The notes beneath the pieces are model-generated. The model searched no databases. It saw only the letters and a program-made list of their open reading frames with translations, and was not told the origin of the DNA. Positions 7,754-16,977 of a stretch of 33,861 nt of DNA are shown here, piece after piece. The stretch's first letter is position 1, and each line of letters starts with the position of its first letter. The position numbers and the translations under genes are program-made. The stretch spans positions 1 through 33,861 of the forward strand of contig CAIUPE010000039.1 in NCBI GenBank assembly GCA_903900975.1. Direction: 5' to 3'. Source of the DNA: an uncultured Hyphomicrobiales bacterium. GTDB taxonomy: Bacteria; Pseudomonadota; Alphaproteobacteria; Rhizobiales; Beijerinckiaceae.

Positions 7754-8019
7754 TGGACATCGAGCCTTGCTTAAGAATTCTATGAATTAGCGATTTTCAC
7801 CGCTTATTACCTTGGCACTACCGCCAAATGTCGAAGATTTGATGAATAAATTGCGGCTGTTTGGCGATTTTTCACGTTCAACGCTGCCTTTTTGGCGGGC
7901 CAATGCGAACCTAGGCTAAGGCCAGCTCCGAACCGATGGCCGCGATATTCCGATGGACAAACCGGTTGGAAGCCATTAAAACGCTCGGCTTCAGGTAGGG
8001 TTCCCCAAAAAGGCTCGAA
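7754..8019. other. divergent intergenic region, nothing recognised
   Basis: Between the divergent deacetylase and glycosyltransferase genes. It should contain both promoters. I find no strong -35/-10 pair, repeat or RNA gene. If the deacetylase starts at 7684, the region is about 70 nt longer. Confidence 0.4.
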
Positions 8020-9459
8020 ATGTGTGCGCTTCGTCTCTTAAAGCCGGGCCAGTTAGTCGGTATCCTAGCCGCCTTTCAAGGCTTGGTCCTAACTGCCGTC
8101 CCCTACGCCTTCAGTTCAGCGCCGCCGCTTGACGTTGTTGAGGGCTTGGTGTGGGCACCACATTGGCTTATCGGCACCTATAAGCATCCGCCGTTGCCCG
8201 CCTGGATCATTGAAATATCCTTGTTGCTCTTACGGGATGTCATTCTGGGCCCTTACGTGGTCGGGCAACTTTGTGTGGCCCTGACCTATTTTTTTATCTA
8301 CCGGCTTGGACGTCTCGTGGTTGATCCTGTGAGGGCCGCCGCGGGTGCCATCCTGATGGCAGGCAGCTATTATTTTACAGTTCCAACGCTTGAGTTTAAC
8401 CACAATGTCGTCCAGCTGCCGCTTTGGTCAGGGACGCTATTGTTGTTTGCCTACCTTCGACGAAATTCCAACTCTTGGAACCTTTGGCTTGCGCTCGGAT
8501 TTGTCGGTGGATTCGGCCTTTACGGCAAATATACGTTCGCGATACTGCTCGTGATCTTGCTTATGATCGCCATTTGCGATCGCACGATGCGAGAGGCTTT
8601 TCTTACACCGAAGCCATATATCGGTATTGTTCTGACATTTTGCGTTTTTCTGCCCCATTTGATTTGGCTATTCGACCATCAGTTCGAGCCATTTTCCTAC
8701 GCCATTGACCGGGCAGGAAAGACCGGTTCAGGATCATCGCCGCTTCGATTTTTCCTGACACAGATCGCCGACCATTTGCCGATTGTGCTGGTTTTGGCCG
8801 TAGCGGGCATAAGTGGCCTTTTACATACCCAAAAGGCGCATCGCGAGACCAAAGACCTAAACTTTCTCCGCGTCATCAGCTTCGGCCCTATTCTATTGAC
8901 CCTCTTCCTCTTTGTAATCAGCGCATCCTCCGCCAAAGACATGTGGGGCATGCCCATGTTCACCCCACTTGGCCTTTGGCTTGTCGTCGAGAATGGGCGT
9001 CAATGGTCGGTTCCCCAGATTGAGCGCGCTACTCTTGCAGCAATGGGCCTAATCGCCTGTGTTGGGACCGGCTTTGCGGTCGAGGCCACTTATCCCTATC
9101 GGGGCCTTCCTCTCCGTAGCAATTGGCCGATGCGTGAATTGGCCCGTGATGTTGATGAAGTTTGGAAACTGCATAGCAACAAGCCATTGGAAATCGTGGG
9201 CGGAACGCCTTTTATTGCTGGACTGGCATCCGTTGGGTATGAGCCTCACCCGTTGGTGTTGATCGGTAATGATCTCCGCCATTCACCTTGGATAAACGAA
9301 CAACAGATTGCCGATAAGGGTATCCTGTTCTTATTCCAGCAGGATGGGCCAGCCCCTGCATTATGCGGGGACGAATTTTACAAATATCCCATTACGCTAT
9401 CCGATCCGCAGTTACCCGGAATAATGGCCATTGTCTGCCCGCCCAAAAGCACGCCCTAA
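8020..9459 (+). CDS. GT39/ArnT-like membrane glycosyltransferase (GT-C fold)
   Basis: A 479-aa polytopic membrane protein with about ten hydrophobic segments. The first periplasmic loop has an acidic pair, LDVVEG (Asp38, Glu41), followed by the family-like HPPLPAW. This is the position of the catalytic acidic residues in GT-C enzymes of the PMT/ArnT (GT39/GT83) type, which move a sugar from a polyprenyl-phosphate donor to lipid or protein. The C-terminal third is a soluble, likely periplasmic domain. The donor and acceptor cannot be read from sequence. The ATG at 8020 has AAAGG about 6 nt upstream. The histidine phosphatase follows after about 85 nt, so the two may be co-transcribed. Confidence 0.85.
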   Translation: MCALRLLKPGQLVGILAAFQGLVLTAVPYAFSSAPPLDVVEGLVWAPHWLIGTYKHPPLPAWIIEISLLLLRDVILGPYVVGQLCVALTYFFIYRLGRLVVDPVRAAAGAILMAGSYYFTVPTLEFNHNVVQLPLWSGTLLLFAYLRRNSNSWNLWLALGFVGGFGLYGKYTFAILLVILLMIAICDRTMREAFLTPKPYIGIVLTFCVFLPHLIWLFDHQFEPFSYAIDRAGKTGSGSSPLRFFLTQIADHLPIVLVLAVAGISGLLHTQKAHRETKDLNFLRVISFGPILLTLFLFVISASSAKDMWGMPMFTPLGLWLVVENGRQWSVPQIERATLAAMGLIACVGTGFAVEATYPYRGLPLRSNWPMRELARDVDEVWKLHSNKPLEIVGGTPFIAGLASVGYEPHPLVLIGNDLRHSPWINEQQIADKGILFLFQQDGPAPALCGDEFYKYPITLSDPQLPGIMAIVCPPKSTP

Positions 9460-9543
9460 GCGTATTTCGCTTGTTTAAAAGGGCGATTTCCCTTCGCCCC
9501 GGTATAGGTTATGGCTGCTCCTCAATTTTCGAGAGTAAACGCT

Positions 9544-10095
9544 GTGAAATCCATCCTGCTGATCCGCCACGGTCAATCCACTTTTAATGCTCACTATGAG
9601 AAGACCGGGGAAGACCCCGGACATTTCGATGCGCGTTTGACACCCCTTGGCCAACAGCAAGCGGAAGAAGCCGGGCGCTTGTTGGCGGATGAGCCGGTTG
9701 ATTTGGTGATCACCTCGCCTCTGACCCGCGCCATACAAACCGGACAAGCCATCTTCGCCCAACGCGCTATTCCATTCCACATCACGTGTCGCCATCGCGA
9801 GCGGCTGGAAAGCAGTTGCGACGTCGGCAGGCCGCCTCATGAATTGAAGGCGGACTTCCCTCATCTCGACTTCGATCACTTGGGCCCCATTTGGTGGCAT
9901 GATGTCCCTGATACCCCTGGTCCCTTCGCTAATGAACCGGTCACCTTATTTGAAACACGCGTGAAAGCCTTTCGTGAATGGTTGCGCGACCACGAAAGCC
10001 AACGGATTGCTGTTGTCGGTCATGGTACGTTCTTCCACGCTTTAACGGGCTACTGGATGCGTAATTGCGAATTCCAGCGCTGGAAAGCCGATTAA
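9544..10095 (+). CDS. histidine phosphatase family protein (phosphoglycerate mutase-like)
   Basis: A 183-aa protein with the catalytic LIRHGQS motif at the N-terminus (the phosphorylated His), then LTPLGQQQAEEAG, the TSPLTRAIQTG arginine motif, and the second catalytic His in VVGHGTF. These are the hallmarks of branch 1 of the superfamily, which holds mutases and small-molecule or protein phosphatases. The length fits a phosphatase rather than a cofactor-dependent PGAM. A longer frame starts at ATG 9511, but the GTG at 9544 has GAGAG 8 nt upstream and places the RHG motif at the usual distance from the start. It is followed 119 nt later by the MFS exporter gene. Confidence 0.85.
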   Translation: MKSILLIRHGQSTFNAHYEKTGEDPGHFDARLTPLGQQQAEEAGRLLADEPVDLVITSPLTRAIQTGQAIFAQRAIPFHITCRHRERLESSCDVGRPPHELKADFPHLDFDHLGPIWWHDVPDTPGPFANEPVTLFETRVKAFREWLRDHESQRIAVVGHGTFFHALTGYWMRNCEFQRWKAD

Positions 10096-10214
10096 GCCCA
10101 TTACACGCCGCAATTTAGCCCTGATCACGGGCAATGACGGCGGGGCAATCCAAAACACCCCTGACCGTCGTATGCCGGTCACGGTTACCGTTTCAGTCGA
10201 AAGTAAGTTTGCCT

Positions 10215-11663
10215 ATGAATGCGAAGCCCGTCGCCGCAGCGCCGCTGTCGACCGCCGCCATTTGGTCGATCCTGAGCGGGGTTGGCCTCGCGATGTTTTT
10301 GGGTGCGTTGGACCAAACCATTATTGCGGCCGCCTTGCCGACCATGGCACGAGAACTGGGTGATTTCGATAACATCTCGTGGGTCGCCAGCATTTACCTT
10401 TTAGCCGCCACCGCCGTCACGCCGCTTTATGGCAAAGTGAGCGACATTCATGGCCGTCGGATTACCATGTTATTTGCGATTGTTACCTTTGTGATCGGCT
10501 CGATGGCGTGCGCGCTTGCGCCAACGATGCTGTTTCTGATTGCCGCACGCGCACTGCAAGGACTCGGCGGCGGTGGCTTGCTTTCGCTGGCTCAAACGAT
10601 CATTGCCGATATTGTCGCGCCGAAAGAGCGCGGTAAATACCAGATTTATTTTGCCAGCGTCTATCTTTCCGCCAGCCTGATCGGCCCGATGTTGGGCGGC
10701 CTTTTGACCGAGCATTTGCATTGGTCGTTTATTTTCTGGATCAACCTGCCCATCGGGCTTGCGGCCTTTCTTATGACCCGCGACAAGCTCCGGCTTTTGC
10801 CCCGCCATGACCGACCGCATCAGCTCGATATACTTGGTGCCGTTTTGATCGTGCTGGCAACCGTTACCTTGATGGTGGGCTTGAACGAAGGTGGCGTGCA
10901 CCGGCCTTGGATCTCGCCCGAAATCCTCGGCATGTTTGGTGTGTCGGCCGTGCTATGGGTGCTGTTTTTGTGGCGCATCCGACGTGCTGTAGAGCCGCTA
11001 ATCCCCATCGATATGCTCGCCAATCCGATTATGGCGTCGGCGACCATGTCAGCCTGTTTCAGCATGGGCACCTATATCGCGCTAACCATTTTTATGCCGG
11101 TCTATTTTGAGGAGGCACGCGGGATGAGTGCTGCCAATTCGGGCTTGGCGCTTATTCCCTTCATGGCCGGTACGGTTGTGGGGGCAACGATGGCGGGACA
11201 ATCCATGGGCCGCATTACCCATTACAAGCGACTACCAGTGGTTGGCCTTTGTGTGGCTACGATGTGCTCGCTGGTGTTGGCCTTCTATAGCGAACAGCTG
11301 AGCCTCATTAACCTTGAGTCGCTTGTGACGATCATCAGCATCGGCCTTGGCACAGTGTTGCCCACTACAACGGTGGCCATTCAAAACGCCGTTAAAGCCC
11401 ATCAACTCGGCACAGCAACGGGCACGATGAACTTCTTCCGCCAATTGGGCAGCGCCCTGTTTGTGGCGGTATTCGGGGCCATTTTGCTCAATACGGGGCA
11501 CGGTTCAGCGGCGGCGGCGGCTTCCGAAAAGGGCAGTTTCGTGGCGATGTTTTTGGCGGCAGCCATCGGCTTTGGTTTATCCTTTCTGTTTATCGTGCTG
11601 ATGGAAGAAAAGCCGCTGCGTTCGTCGGCCAAACACGCTGCCGAAGCGATTCTGGTCGATTAA
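10215..11663 (+). CDS. MFS multidrug exporter, DHA2/EmrB (14-TM) family
   Basis: A 482-aa major facilitator. It carries the N-terminal motif LDQTIIAAALPTM typical of 14-TM drug:H+ antiporters, the loop 2-3 motif GKVSDIHGRR (motif A) and the antiporter signature GPMLGGLL (motif C) in segment 5. Such proteins export hydrophobic drugs and similar compounds, either alone or with an EmrA-type adaptor. No adaptor is encoded next to it. An upstream ATG at 10134 gives a 27-aa N-terminal extension without family character, so the ATG at 10215 is preferred, although its ribosome site is weak. It is convergent with prolyl aminopeptidase, only 12 nt apart. It is not part of the RND operon at 18.5 kb. Confidence 0.9.
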   Translation: MNAKPVAAAPLSTAAIWSILSGVGLAMFLGALDQTIIAAALPTMARELGDFDNISWVASIYLLAATAVTPLYGKVSDIHGRRITMLFAIVTFVIGSMACALAPTMLFLIAARALQGLGGGGLLSLAQTIIADIVAPKERGKYQIYFASVYLSASLIGPMLGGLLTEHLHWSFIFWINLPIGLAAFLMTRDKLRLLPRHDRPHQLDILGAVLIVLATVTLMVGLNEGGVHRPWISPEILGMFGVSAVLWVLFLWRIRRAVEPLIPIDMLANPIMASATMSACFSMGTYIALTIFMPVYFEEARGMSAANSGLALIPFMAGTVVGATMAGQSMGRITHYKRLPVVGLCVATMCSLVLAFYSEQLSLINLESLVTIISIGLGTVLPTTTVAIQNAVKAHQLGTATGTMNFFRQLGSALFVAVFGAILLNTGHGSAAAAASEKGSFVAMFLAAAIGFGLSFLFIVLMEEKPLRSSAKHAAEAILVD

Positions 11664-11675
11664 TCGAAACGGCCG

Positions 11676-12626
11676 TTAACGGAAGCGATCGGTAGCCTCA
11701 AGGATCGTATCCAGAATACCAGGTTCCGTGCCGGCGTGCCCAGCATCAGGGACGATGGAAAAATCGGCTTTCGGCCACGCTTTATGCAAATCCCACGCGT
11801 TTTTGAGCGGTGTTACGACATCATAGCGGCCATGGATAATTGCGCCGGGGATGTGGCTAATTTTATGCATATTGGCAAGCAACTGATCATCCCGATCAAA
11901 AAAGCCGCCGTGAATAAAATAATGACATTCGATGCGGGCGAAGGCGAGCGAGAATTCTTCCTCGCCAAACAGGCTAACCCGGGCTGGATCAGCGAGAAGC
12001 GAGATGGTTTTGCCTTCCCACTGGCTCCATGCACGCGCGGCCTCAAGCTGTACCGCTCTGTCCGGCGACGTAAGGCGCTTGTAATAGGCGGTGATCATAT
12101 CACCCCGATCCGCCTCGGGGATCGGCTCCAGATAACGCTCCCACGCATCGGGATACAGCCAATGGCAGCCTGATTGATAGAACCAATGCAATTCTTCGCG
12201 GCGCAGCAGAAAAATGCCGCGCAACACCAGCTCGGTCACGCGGTTAGGGCATAATTGCGCATAGGCCAGCGCCAGCGTCGAACCCCATGAGCCGCCCATC
12301 ACTTGCCAGCGATCAATACTGAGATGTTCGCGTAACCGCTCGATATCGGCCACGAGATCCCATGTCGTGTTCTCGCGCAATTCGGCGTGCGGGGTCGAGC
12401 GACCGGAACCCCGCTGGTCGAACAGAATGATCCGGTACGCCGCCGGATCATGCAACCGCCGCATAAACGGGCTTGAACCACCGCCCGGCCCGCCATGCAG
12501 CAACACCACCGGCTTGCCGTTCGGATTGCCGCATTCCTCGAAATACAGCTCATGCAAATCGGAGACGCGAAGGCGTCCCGTCCGATAGGGCTCGATATCG
12601 GGATAGGCCTGTCGCAATCCAACCAT
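11676..12626 (-). CDS. pip: prolyl aminopeptidase (proline iminopeptidase)
   Basis: A 316-aa alpha/beta hydrolase of peptidase family S33. Oxyanion motif HGGPGGG (about residues 44-50), DQRGSGRS, nucleophile elbow GGSWGS (Ser113), then catalytic Asp269 in GRYDVVTP and His297 in DAGHAG. It should cleave N-terminal proline from peptides in the cytoplasm. The start at 12626 is supported by AAGGA 8 nt upstream, overlapping the end of the preceding flavoprotein gene. A longer frame reaching 12701 would overlap that gene and is not family-like. The 11-nt gap to the flavoprotein gene makes co-transcription very likely, perhaps because both work on proline- or glycine-type amines, which is an inference. 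Confidence 0.93.
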   Translation of the reverse strand: MVGLRQAYPDIEPYRTGRLRVSDLHELYFEECGNPNGKPVVLLHGGPGGGSSPFMRRLHDPAAYRIILFDQRGSGRSTPHAELRENTTWDLVADIERLREHLSIDRWQVMGGSWGSTLALAYAQLCPNRVTELVLRGIFLLRREELHWFYQSGCHWLYPDAWERYLEPIPEADRGDMITAYYKRLTSPDRAVQLEAARAWSQWEGKTISLLADPARVSLFGEEEFSLAFARIECHYFIHGGFFDRDDQLLANMHKISHIPGAIIHGRYDVVTPLKNAWDLHKAWPKADFSIVPDAGHAGTEPGILDTILEATDRFR

Positions 12627-12637
12627 GGTATTCGTCC

Positions 12638-15067
12638 TTAGGCGCGAAGCCGTTCGTTTTTCGGGTCCCATGCGGGATCGGCCAACACATGCGCTTTGCA
12701 CATCTGGCCCATCATCATGATCTCAAAACCGGTGCCGGGTTTAGCCAGTGCCGGTTCCACATAGGCAAAGGTCAGCGACTTGCCTGTCGCGTGGCCATAG
12801 GCACCGCTGGTGGTCAAACCGACGATGCGGCCATCATGATAGATCGGCTCATTGCCATAGCAATCATTATCCACCGCCGCGACCTCCAGATAGACGAGTT
12901 CGATGCGCGGGCCTTCTTGTTTGGATTGTAGCGTGCCGGGCTTGCCGATGAAGTCCTTGTTGAGATCGACGAAGCGTTCCATCGCTCCCTCGATCATGGT
13001 GACTTCGTTCGTCAATTCCGAACCCCAACCGCGATAGGCTTTTTCCATCCTGAGCGAGTTCATCGCATAGGTGCCAAACAGCTGGATGCCATGCGGCTGA
13101 CCGGACGCCATCAAGGCCTGATAGACCTTTGGCATATCGGCCATCGGACAATGGATTTCCCAACCCAATTCCCCGACATAATTGACACGAACCAGACGCA
13201 CACCATGCACGCCCGCAATAGTCGCTTCTTTGCCGGTCAACCAGCGGAAGGCGGGGTTGGTGAGGTCGATATCGGTCAGAGGCGCCAACACATCACGCGC
13301 ATGCGGGCCGGCTAGAACGAGAACGCCATAGTCATCGGTCACATCCTTGATCGTGACCTTTTCGCCCTTCTCGAGACGCCAGGTCAGCTGATCAAAATCA
13401 TGCAACTGTGCGACCGCTGCGGAGAGCACATAAAAACGATCTTCCGCCAACCGCGTCACGGTGATTTCAGATTCGATAAAGCCATTGGCATTCAGAAGAT
13501 GGCCCAAAATAACGCCACCATCTTTAGCCGGAATCTTGTTGGCGCAAATGCGGGTGAGATAGGTCAGCGCATCGGGGCCGGTGACTTCGAATTTCGAGAA
13601 GGTTGAAAGGTCCATCAGGCCAACGCGGTTACGCACGGCCTCGCATTCGCTCTTCACCGCATCCCACCAATTGGAGCGCTTGAAGGAGAACACTTCGCCC
13701 TTGCCGCTCTTGTCATACCAGCGTGCCCGCTCCCAGCCAAAAATCTGGCTGAATTGTGCGCCCTCTACCGCCAAGGTGTCGTGCAACGAAGATTTGCGGA
13801 TACCACGCCCAACCGTGTGCTGCTCGCCCGGCTTGTAGCAGTAATACATGTGGTGATAATCGGCGATCGAGACTTCATCGGTATAGTCTTTATCGGCCCA
13901 ATTACCGAAGCGGCGCGGATCGAATTCGCGCATGTTGATTTCGGCTTGGCCATGCACCATCCATTGTGCCAGATATTTGCCCGCACCGCCGCCTTGGCAA
14001 ATGCCGACCGATGCGCCGCAATGCATCCAGTAGTTTTTCGCCCCCGGAGCAGGACCGGAAAGATAGGTACCATCGGGCGTATGTGTGATCGCGCCTGAAA
14101 TGACGCTCTTGATACCGGCTTCACCAAACAGCGGAAAGCGCTCGATGCAGCGCTCGAGATACGGCATCAGACGATCAAGTTCCGGGGCAACAAGTTCGCT
14201 CTCAAAATCCCATGCCGGTGGCTTGCCATCCCAGCATACATGCGCCGTGCCCGTTTCATAAGGACCGATCAGCACGCCATTGGTTTCCTCGCGCAGATAG
14301 GCATGCGACCAGGGATCGCGAACAACCGGTAATTCCTGCTTCAAATCGATCAGCGCCTGCAAAGGCTCGGTGATCAGATAATGGTGCAGCATATTGGAAA
14401 TCGGCACATTGTGCCCCGTCCAAGAGCCCACGACATCGCAATAGGAACCTGCGGCATTGACCACGTGTTCGCAAATGATGTTGCCCTGATCGGTGATCAC
14501 TTCCCACTCGCCCGACGGCAGCAGCTTGATGTCGGTGACCCGGGTGCGGCGATAAATTTCGGCACCCATTTTGCGCGCGCCTGCTGCCATCGCATTGGTA
14601 ATATCGGCAGGGGCGACATGGCCGTCTGTGATGGTATGGAACGCCGCTTTCACACCATCGGTATTCAGGAAAGGATGAACCTTCTTGATCTCTTCCGGGC
14701 CAATGATGTGGGCCTCATAGCCTGCAAGCTTCGAGACACCATAGACTTGCTTGAGCCAATGGACTTCTTCATCCGTGCAGGCGAGACGCAAGCCGCCGCA
14801 GCCGTGCCAGCTCACCGCATGACCCGTTAGCTCTTCAAGCTTCGGGTAAAGCTCGGTGCCATACATATGCACTTTGGTCATGTTGAGCGAGGAGTTGAAA
14901 TGCGGGCATTGGCCTGCCGCGTGCCAGGTGGAACCGGAGGTCAATTCGCCCTTCTCGACGAGCACCACATCCGACCAGCCCTCAAGCGCCAGATGATAGA
15001 GCAGGCCTACGCCCATCACGCCACCACCGACAACAACCACTCTGGCATGCGATTTCATGTGTTCCAT
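12638..15067 (-). CDS. FAD-dependent dimethylglycine/sarcosine dehydrogenase-like protein (DAO-GCV_T)
   Basis: An 809-aa two-part enzyme. The N-terminal DAO domain has the dinucleotide motif GGGVMG (about residues 14-19) and GSTWHAAGQ, where His49 matches the histidine that carries covalent FAD in dimethylglycine dehydrogenases. A linking FAO_M-type segment and a C-terminal GcvT aminomethyltransferase-like pair follow, the part that binds tetrahydrofolate and accepts the one-carbon unit. The family oxidatively demethylates dimethylglycine, sarcosine or related N-methyl amines to give 5,10-methylene-THF. The exact substrate is not certain. The start at 15067 (ATG, AAGAG upstream) is chosen; the ATG three codons later is also possible, and the longest frame from 15148 is unlikely. 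It sits between DUF4432 and pip on one strand. Confidence 0.9.
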   Translation of the reverse strand: MEHMKSHARVVVVGGGVMGVGLLYHLALEGWSDVVLVEKGELTSGSTWHAAGQCPHFNSSLNMTKVHMYGTELYPKLEELTGHAVSWHGCGGLRLACTDEEVHWLKQVYGVSKLAGYEAHIIGPEEIKKVHPFLNTDGVKAAFHTITDGHVAPADITNAMAAGARKMGAEIYRRTRVTDIKLLPSGEWEVITDQGNIICEHVVNAAGSYCDVVGSWTGHNVPISNMLHHYLITEPLQALIDLKQELPVVRDPWSHAYLREETNGVLIGPYETGTAHVCWDGKPPAWDFESELVAPELDRLMPYLERCIERFPLFGEAGIKSVISGAITHTPDGTYLSGPAPGAKNYWMHCGASVGICQGGGAGKYLAQWMVHGQAEINMREFDPRRFGNWADKDYTDEVSIADYHHMYYCYKPGEQHTVGRGIRKSSLHDTLAVEGAQFSQIFGWERARWYDKSGKGEVFSFKRSNWWDAVKSECEAVRNRVGLMDLSTFSKFEVTGPDALTYLTRICANKIPAKDGGVILGHLLNANGFIESEITVTRLAEDRFYVLSAAVAQLHDFDQLTWRLEKGEKVTIKDVTDDYGVLVLAGPHARDVLAPLTDIDLTNPAFRWLTGKEATIAGVHGVRLVRVNYVGELGWEIHCPMADMPKVYQALMASGQPHGIQLFGTYAMNSLRMEKAYRGWGSELTNEVTMIEGAMERFVDLNKDFIGKPGTLQSKQEGPRIELVYLEVAAVDNDCYGNEPIYHDGRIVGLTTSGAYGHATGKSLTFAYVEPALAKPGTGFEIMMMGQMCKAHVLADPAWDPKNERLRA

Positions 15068-15167
15068 CCCACTCTTGTTATTGATCTCTATGCCTGAAGG
15101 TAGTCCGGTGTGAGGCCCTCGTCGATGCCTCGGTGCGACACCTACCATTCCGGAGGCGTCGTAAGGC

Positions 15168-16235
15168 CTATCGGTTGAGCTTAGCCACCAGATCGGCTGT
15201 TTCTTCGCGGCCGAGGGCGCCTAACCGCATCGCAATCGACCACCTCTGGCCGCCACCCAATTCAACCATGTTGCCCTTGGCTTTCTCCGCCGTGTAGCCT
15301 TCGGTCTCGGCTGTGGCCGGAAACGCCATGCCGATGGCGTCTTGGTCGGGCGTGCGGCAAATCCATCGAACGCAAGTGGCAACATCCGCTTTGCGATAGC
15401 GGATGTAATCCGCTGTACCATCGGGCCGCTTTTGCAGCGCGTGGACAAACCCCTCAACGTCGGCTTCCATATCGATGGTGAAAACAATTTCCGGATCAAA
15501 GCCCATACCGGGTTTCAGCACATGATGCAGCTTTGGCTCCTTGGCCAGCTCAGTGATGAAATCGGCATAGCCGGGCTTGGGGCTGATATGCGGCGGTATC
15601 ACTTGCCGTACCCGCACGGCTTCAGCCGTATAGGGCGCCGAATAGACCATCTCGCCATAATCAACGGGGCGAAAATTGGCATGCGCCAGATACATCAAAT
15701 CCATCGGCGTCTGCTTCTGATTATCGACGTGCAATTCGATATCCAAAAGCGTCGAACCAGCCTTCATTTCAATCGTCGCAGTTGCGAGATAATGCACCGA
15801 AAACGCTACCGCATAACGGTACGCGCCACCAATTTTGAGCGAACCCTTTACCTCGTCAAACTCAATCCAAGCGTGCTGAAACGGCGCATTCGGCATTTCA
15901 CCATGCAGCGAATGCCGATCGGTCAGGCCCGGGGCACCCATTGCGCTCAAACCGCAATGAATAAAAAAAGCACCATAACTTTCAAGATAAACAGGGCTAT
16001 CAACCGGCTCCTCAAACATCGACTTCATTGTAAGGTCGCGGCCATCAAATACTGCGCGCCAGATTTGCTGCCCACGAAACGGCAACACATCAATATGGCC
16101 GCGACTATTTGCGATGCGCAGGCCTTCCGTTCCAGAGGAATAGCGAAAGGTTGTTAGGCTAAATTCACCCATCGTGCCCAACGATGTCTTGCCTTCGGCA
16201 AACATTGCGCGCGTCAATTCAATCCGGACCGACAT
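15168..16235 (-). CDS. DUF4432 family protein (aldose 1-epimerase-like fold)
   Basis: A 355-aa soluble protein with the layout of DUF4432/galactose-mutarotase-like beta-sandwich proteins: an N-terminal RGHIDVLPFRGQQIW stretch, a GLTDRHSLHGEMPN segment with the conserved His and Glu, and a later LMYLAHANFRP with a second His. Mutarotase relatives interconvert sugar anomers with a His/Glu pair, but the reaction of this family is not established. The longest frame starts at 16436, but the ATG at 16235 has AAGGAA 5 nt upstream and removes an odd N-terminus. It is the first gene of the leftward set DUF4432, flavoprotein, pip; the gap to the flavoprotein start is about 100 nt, so the link is plausible but not certain. 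Confidence 0.82.
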   Translation of the reverse strand: MSVRIELTRAMFAEGKTSLGTMGEFSLTTFRYSSGTEGLRIANSRGHIDVLPFRGQQIWRAVFDGRDLTMKSMFEEPVDSPVYLESYGAFFIHCGLSAMGAPGLTDRHSLHGEMPNAPFQHAWIEFDEVKGSLKIGGAYRYAVAFSVHYLATATIEMKAGSTLLDIELHVDNQKQTPMDLMYLAHANFRPVDYGEMVYSAPYTAEAVRVRQVIPPHISPKPGYADFITELAKEPKLHHVLKPGMGFDPEIVFTIDMEADVEGFVHALQKRPDGTADYIRYRKADVATCVRWICRTPDQDAIGMAFPATAETEGYTAEKAKGNMVELGGGQRWSIAMRLGALGREETADLVAKLNR

Positions 16236-16481
16236 TGTGTTTCCTTCGCCTTGTGCGGTTATTGCCATTCGCCCTCTGTTTGCCACAGAAACCAAGGAGC
16301 GGTCCAGCATCTGTTCGAAACGGCAATAAAGCATCCCAATTTTTGCCTCGATCGGCTGCATAATTTTCAATCTTGCACGGCAAAATAAGCGCGATGCCCC
16401 AAGGTACGATCGCACACAAAAAACATACCCCTTCAACTATGACTTGCGAAGATCAAACGATTCTGCGCAAATGACATGTTA

Positions 16482-16511
16482 TTGACACGATTTCAGCCCT
16501 GATTTTACAGA
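16482..16511 (+). promoter_or_regulatory. candidate sigma-70-type promoter for the cysteine-cluster gene
   Basis: A perfect TTGACA at 16482-16487 is followed at 16-18 nt by weak -10 candidates (TTTACA at 16504-16509 or TACAGA at 16506-16511). The start codon at 16528 would then lie only about 10 nt from the transcript start. The -35 is strong and the -10 is poor, so this is a moderate call. It points toward the YkgJ/transferase pair. Confidence 0.4.
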
Positions 16512-16527
16512 CTTCGACGATTGAAAT

Positions 16528-16977
16528 GTGAGCATGCTTTTCGAGTATTGTGCTGAATGCAGACGATGCTGCAACGTTGACGAAGGGCACCCGGCTCTCG
16601 ATGTTACATTGACATCGAAAGAACAAAAAAAATTTGGCAGCATTTGTATCGAGTCTAACTGTCATCACCTTGGCGAAACCGGTTGTGTGCTGGGTGTAGA
16701 AAAGCCTTTTTCATGCAGCCTTTATCCCCTCTCCTTTGATCCAAAGGAGCGAAGCTTTTCATATGACAGCGAATGTCCTTTGATGCCGCACTATGTCGCT
16801 CAACTCGACGATCAGACAAGTGAAGCAAGCCAACATTTGAATTTTATCACCGAAGAAATATTAAAACTGGAAGTCAAAGATCCAAACTTTCTGATGGAAA
16901 ATTACTTAGTTGATATTGACTACTTTGATCTCCTCACGCTTCCTCATGCGGCTTTGCCGACCCGTTCGGTTAAATGA
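16528..16977 (+). CDS. YkgJ-family cysteine-cluster protein (CxxCxxCC)
   Basis: A 149-aa protein with the signature C-x2-C-x2-CC at residues 8-15 and further cysteines at 40, 45, 53, 63 and 83. This matches the YkgJ/PF03692 family of zinc- or iron-sulfur-binding proteins. The same type of cluster occurs in flagellin lysine N-methylase FliB, but this protein is shorter and has no other enzyme domain I can name. The first codon is GTG at 16528, with an ATG two codons later (16534) as a possible alternative; neither has a good ribosome site. It overlaps the next gene by ATGA, so translation of the two is probably coupled. The C-terminal 60 residues are not recognised. Confidence 0.85.
   Translation: MSMLFEYCAECRRCCNVDEGHPALDVTLTSKEQKKFGSICIESNCHHLGETGCVLGVEKPFSCSLYPLSFDPKERSFSYDSECPLMPHYVAQLDDQTSEASQHLNFITEEILKLEVKDPNFLMENYLVDIDYFDLLTLPHAALPTRSVK

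Noticed and set aside
10215-11663. MFS exporter as MdtD of the mdtABC operon
   Set aside because: It is a 14-TM EmrB-type protein but lies about 7 kb from the RND operon, separated by unrelated genes on the other strand.
15342-16157. 271-codon frame on the + strand opposite DUF4432
   Set aside because: It has low-complexity Arg/His-rich sequence and no ribosome site, while the opposite strand has a DUF4432 layout and good start.
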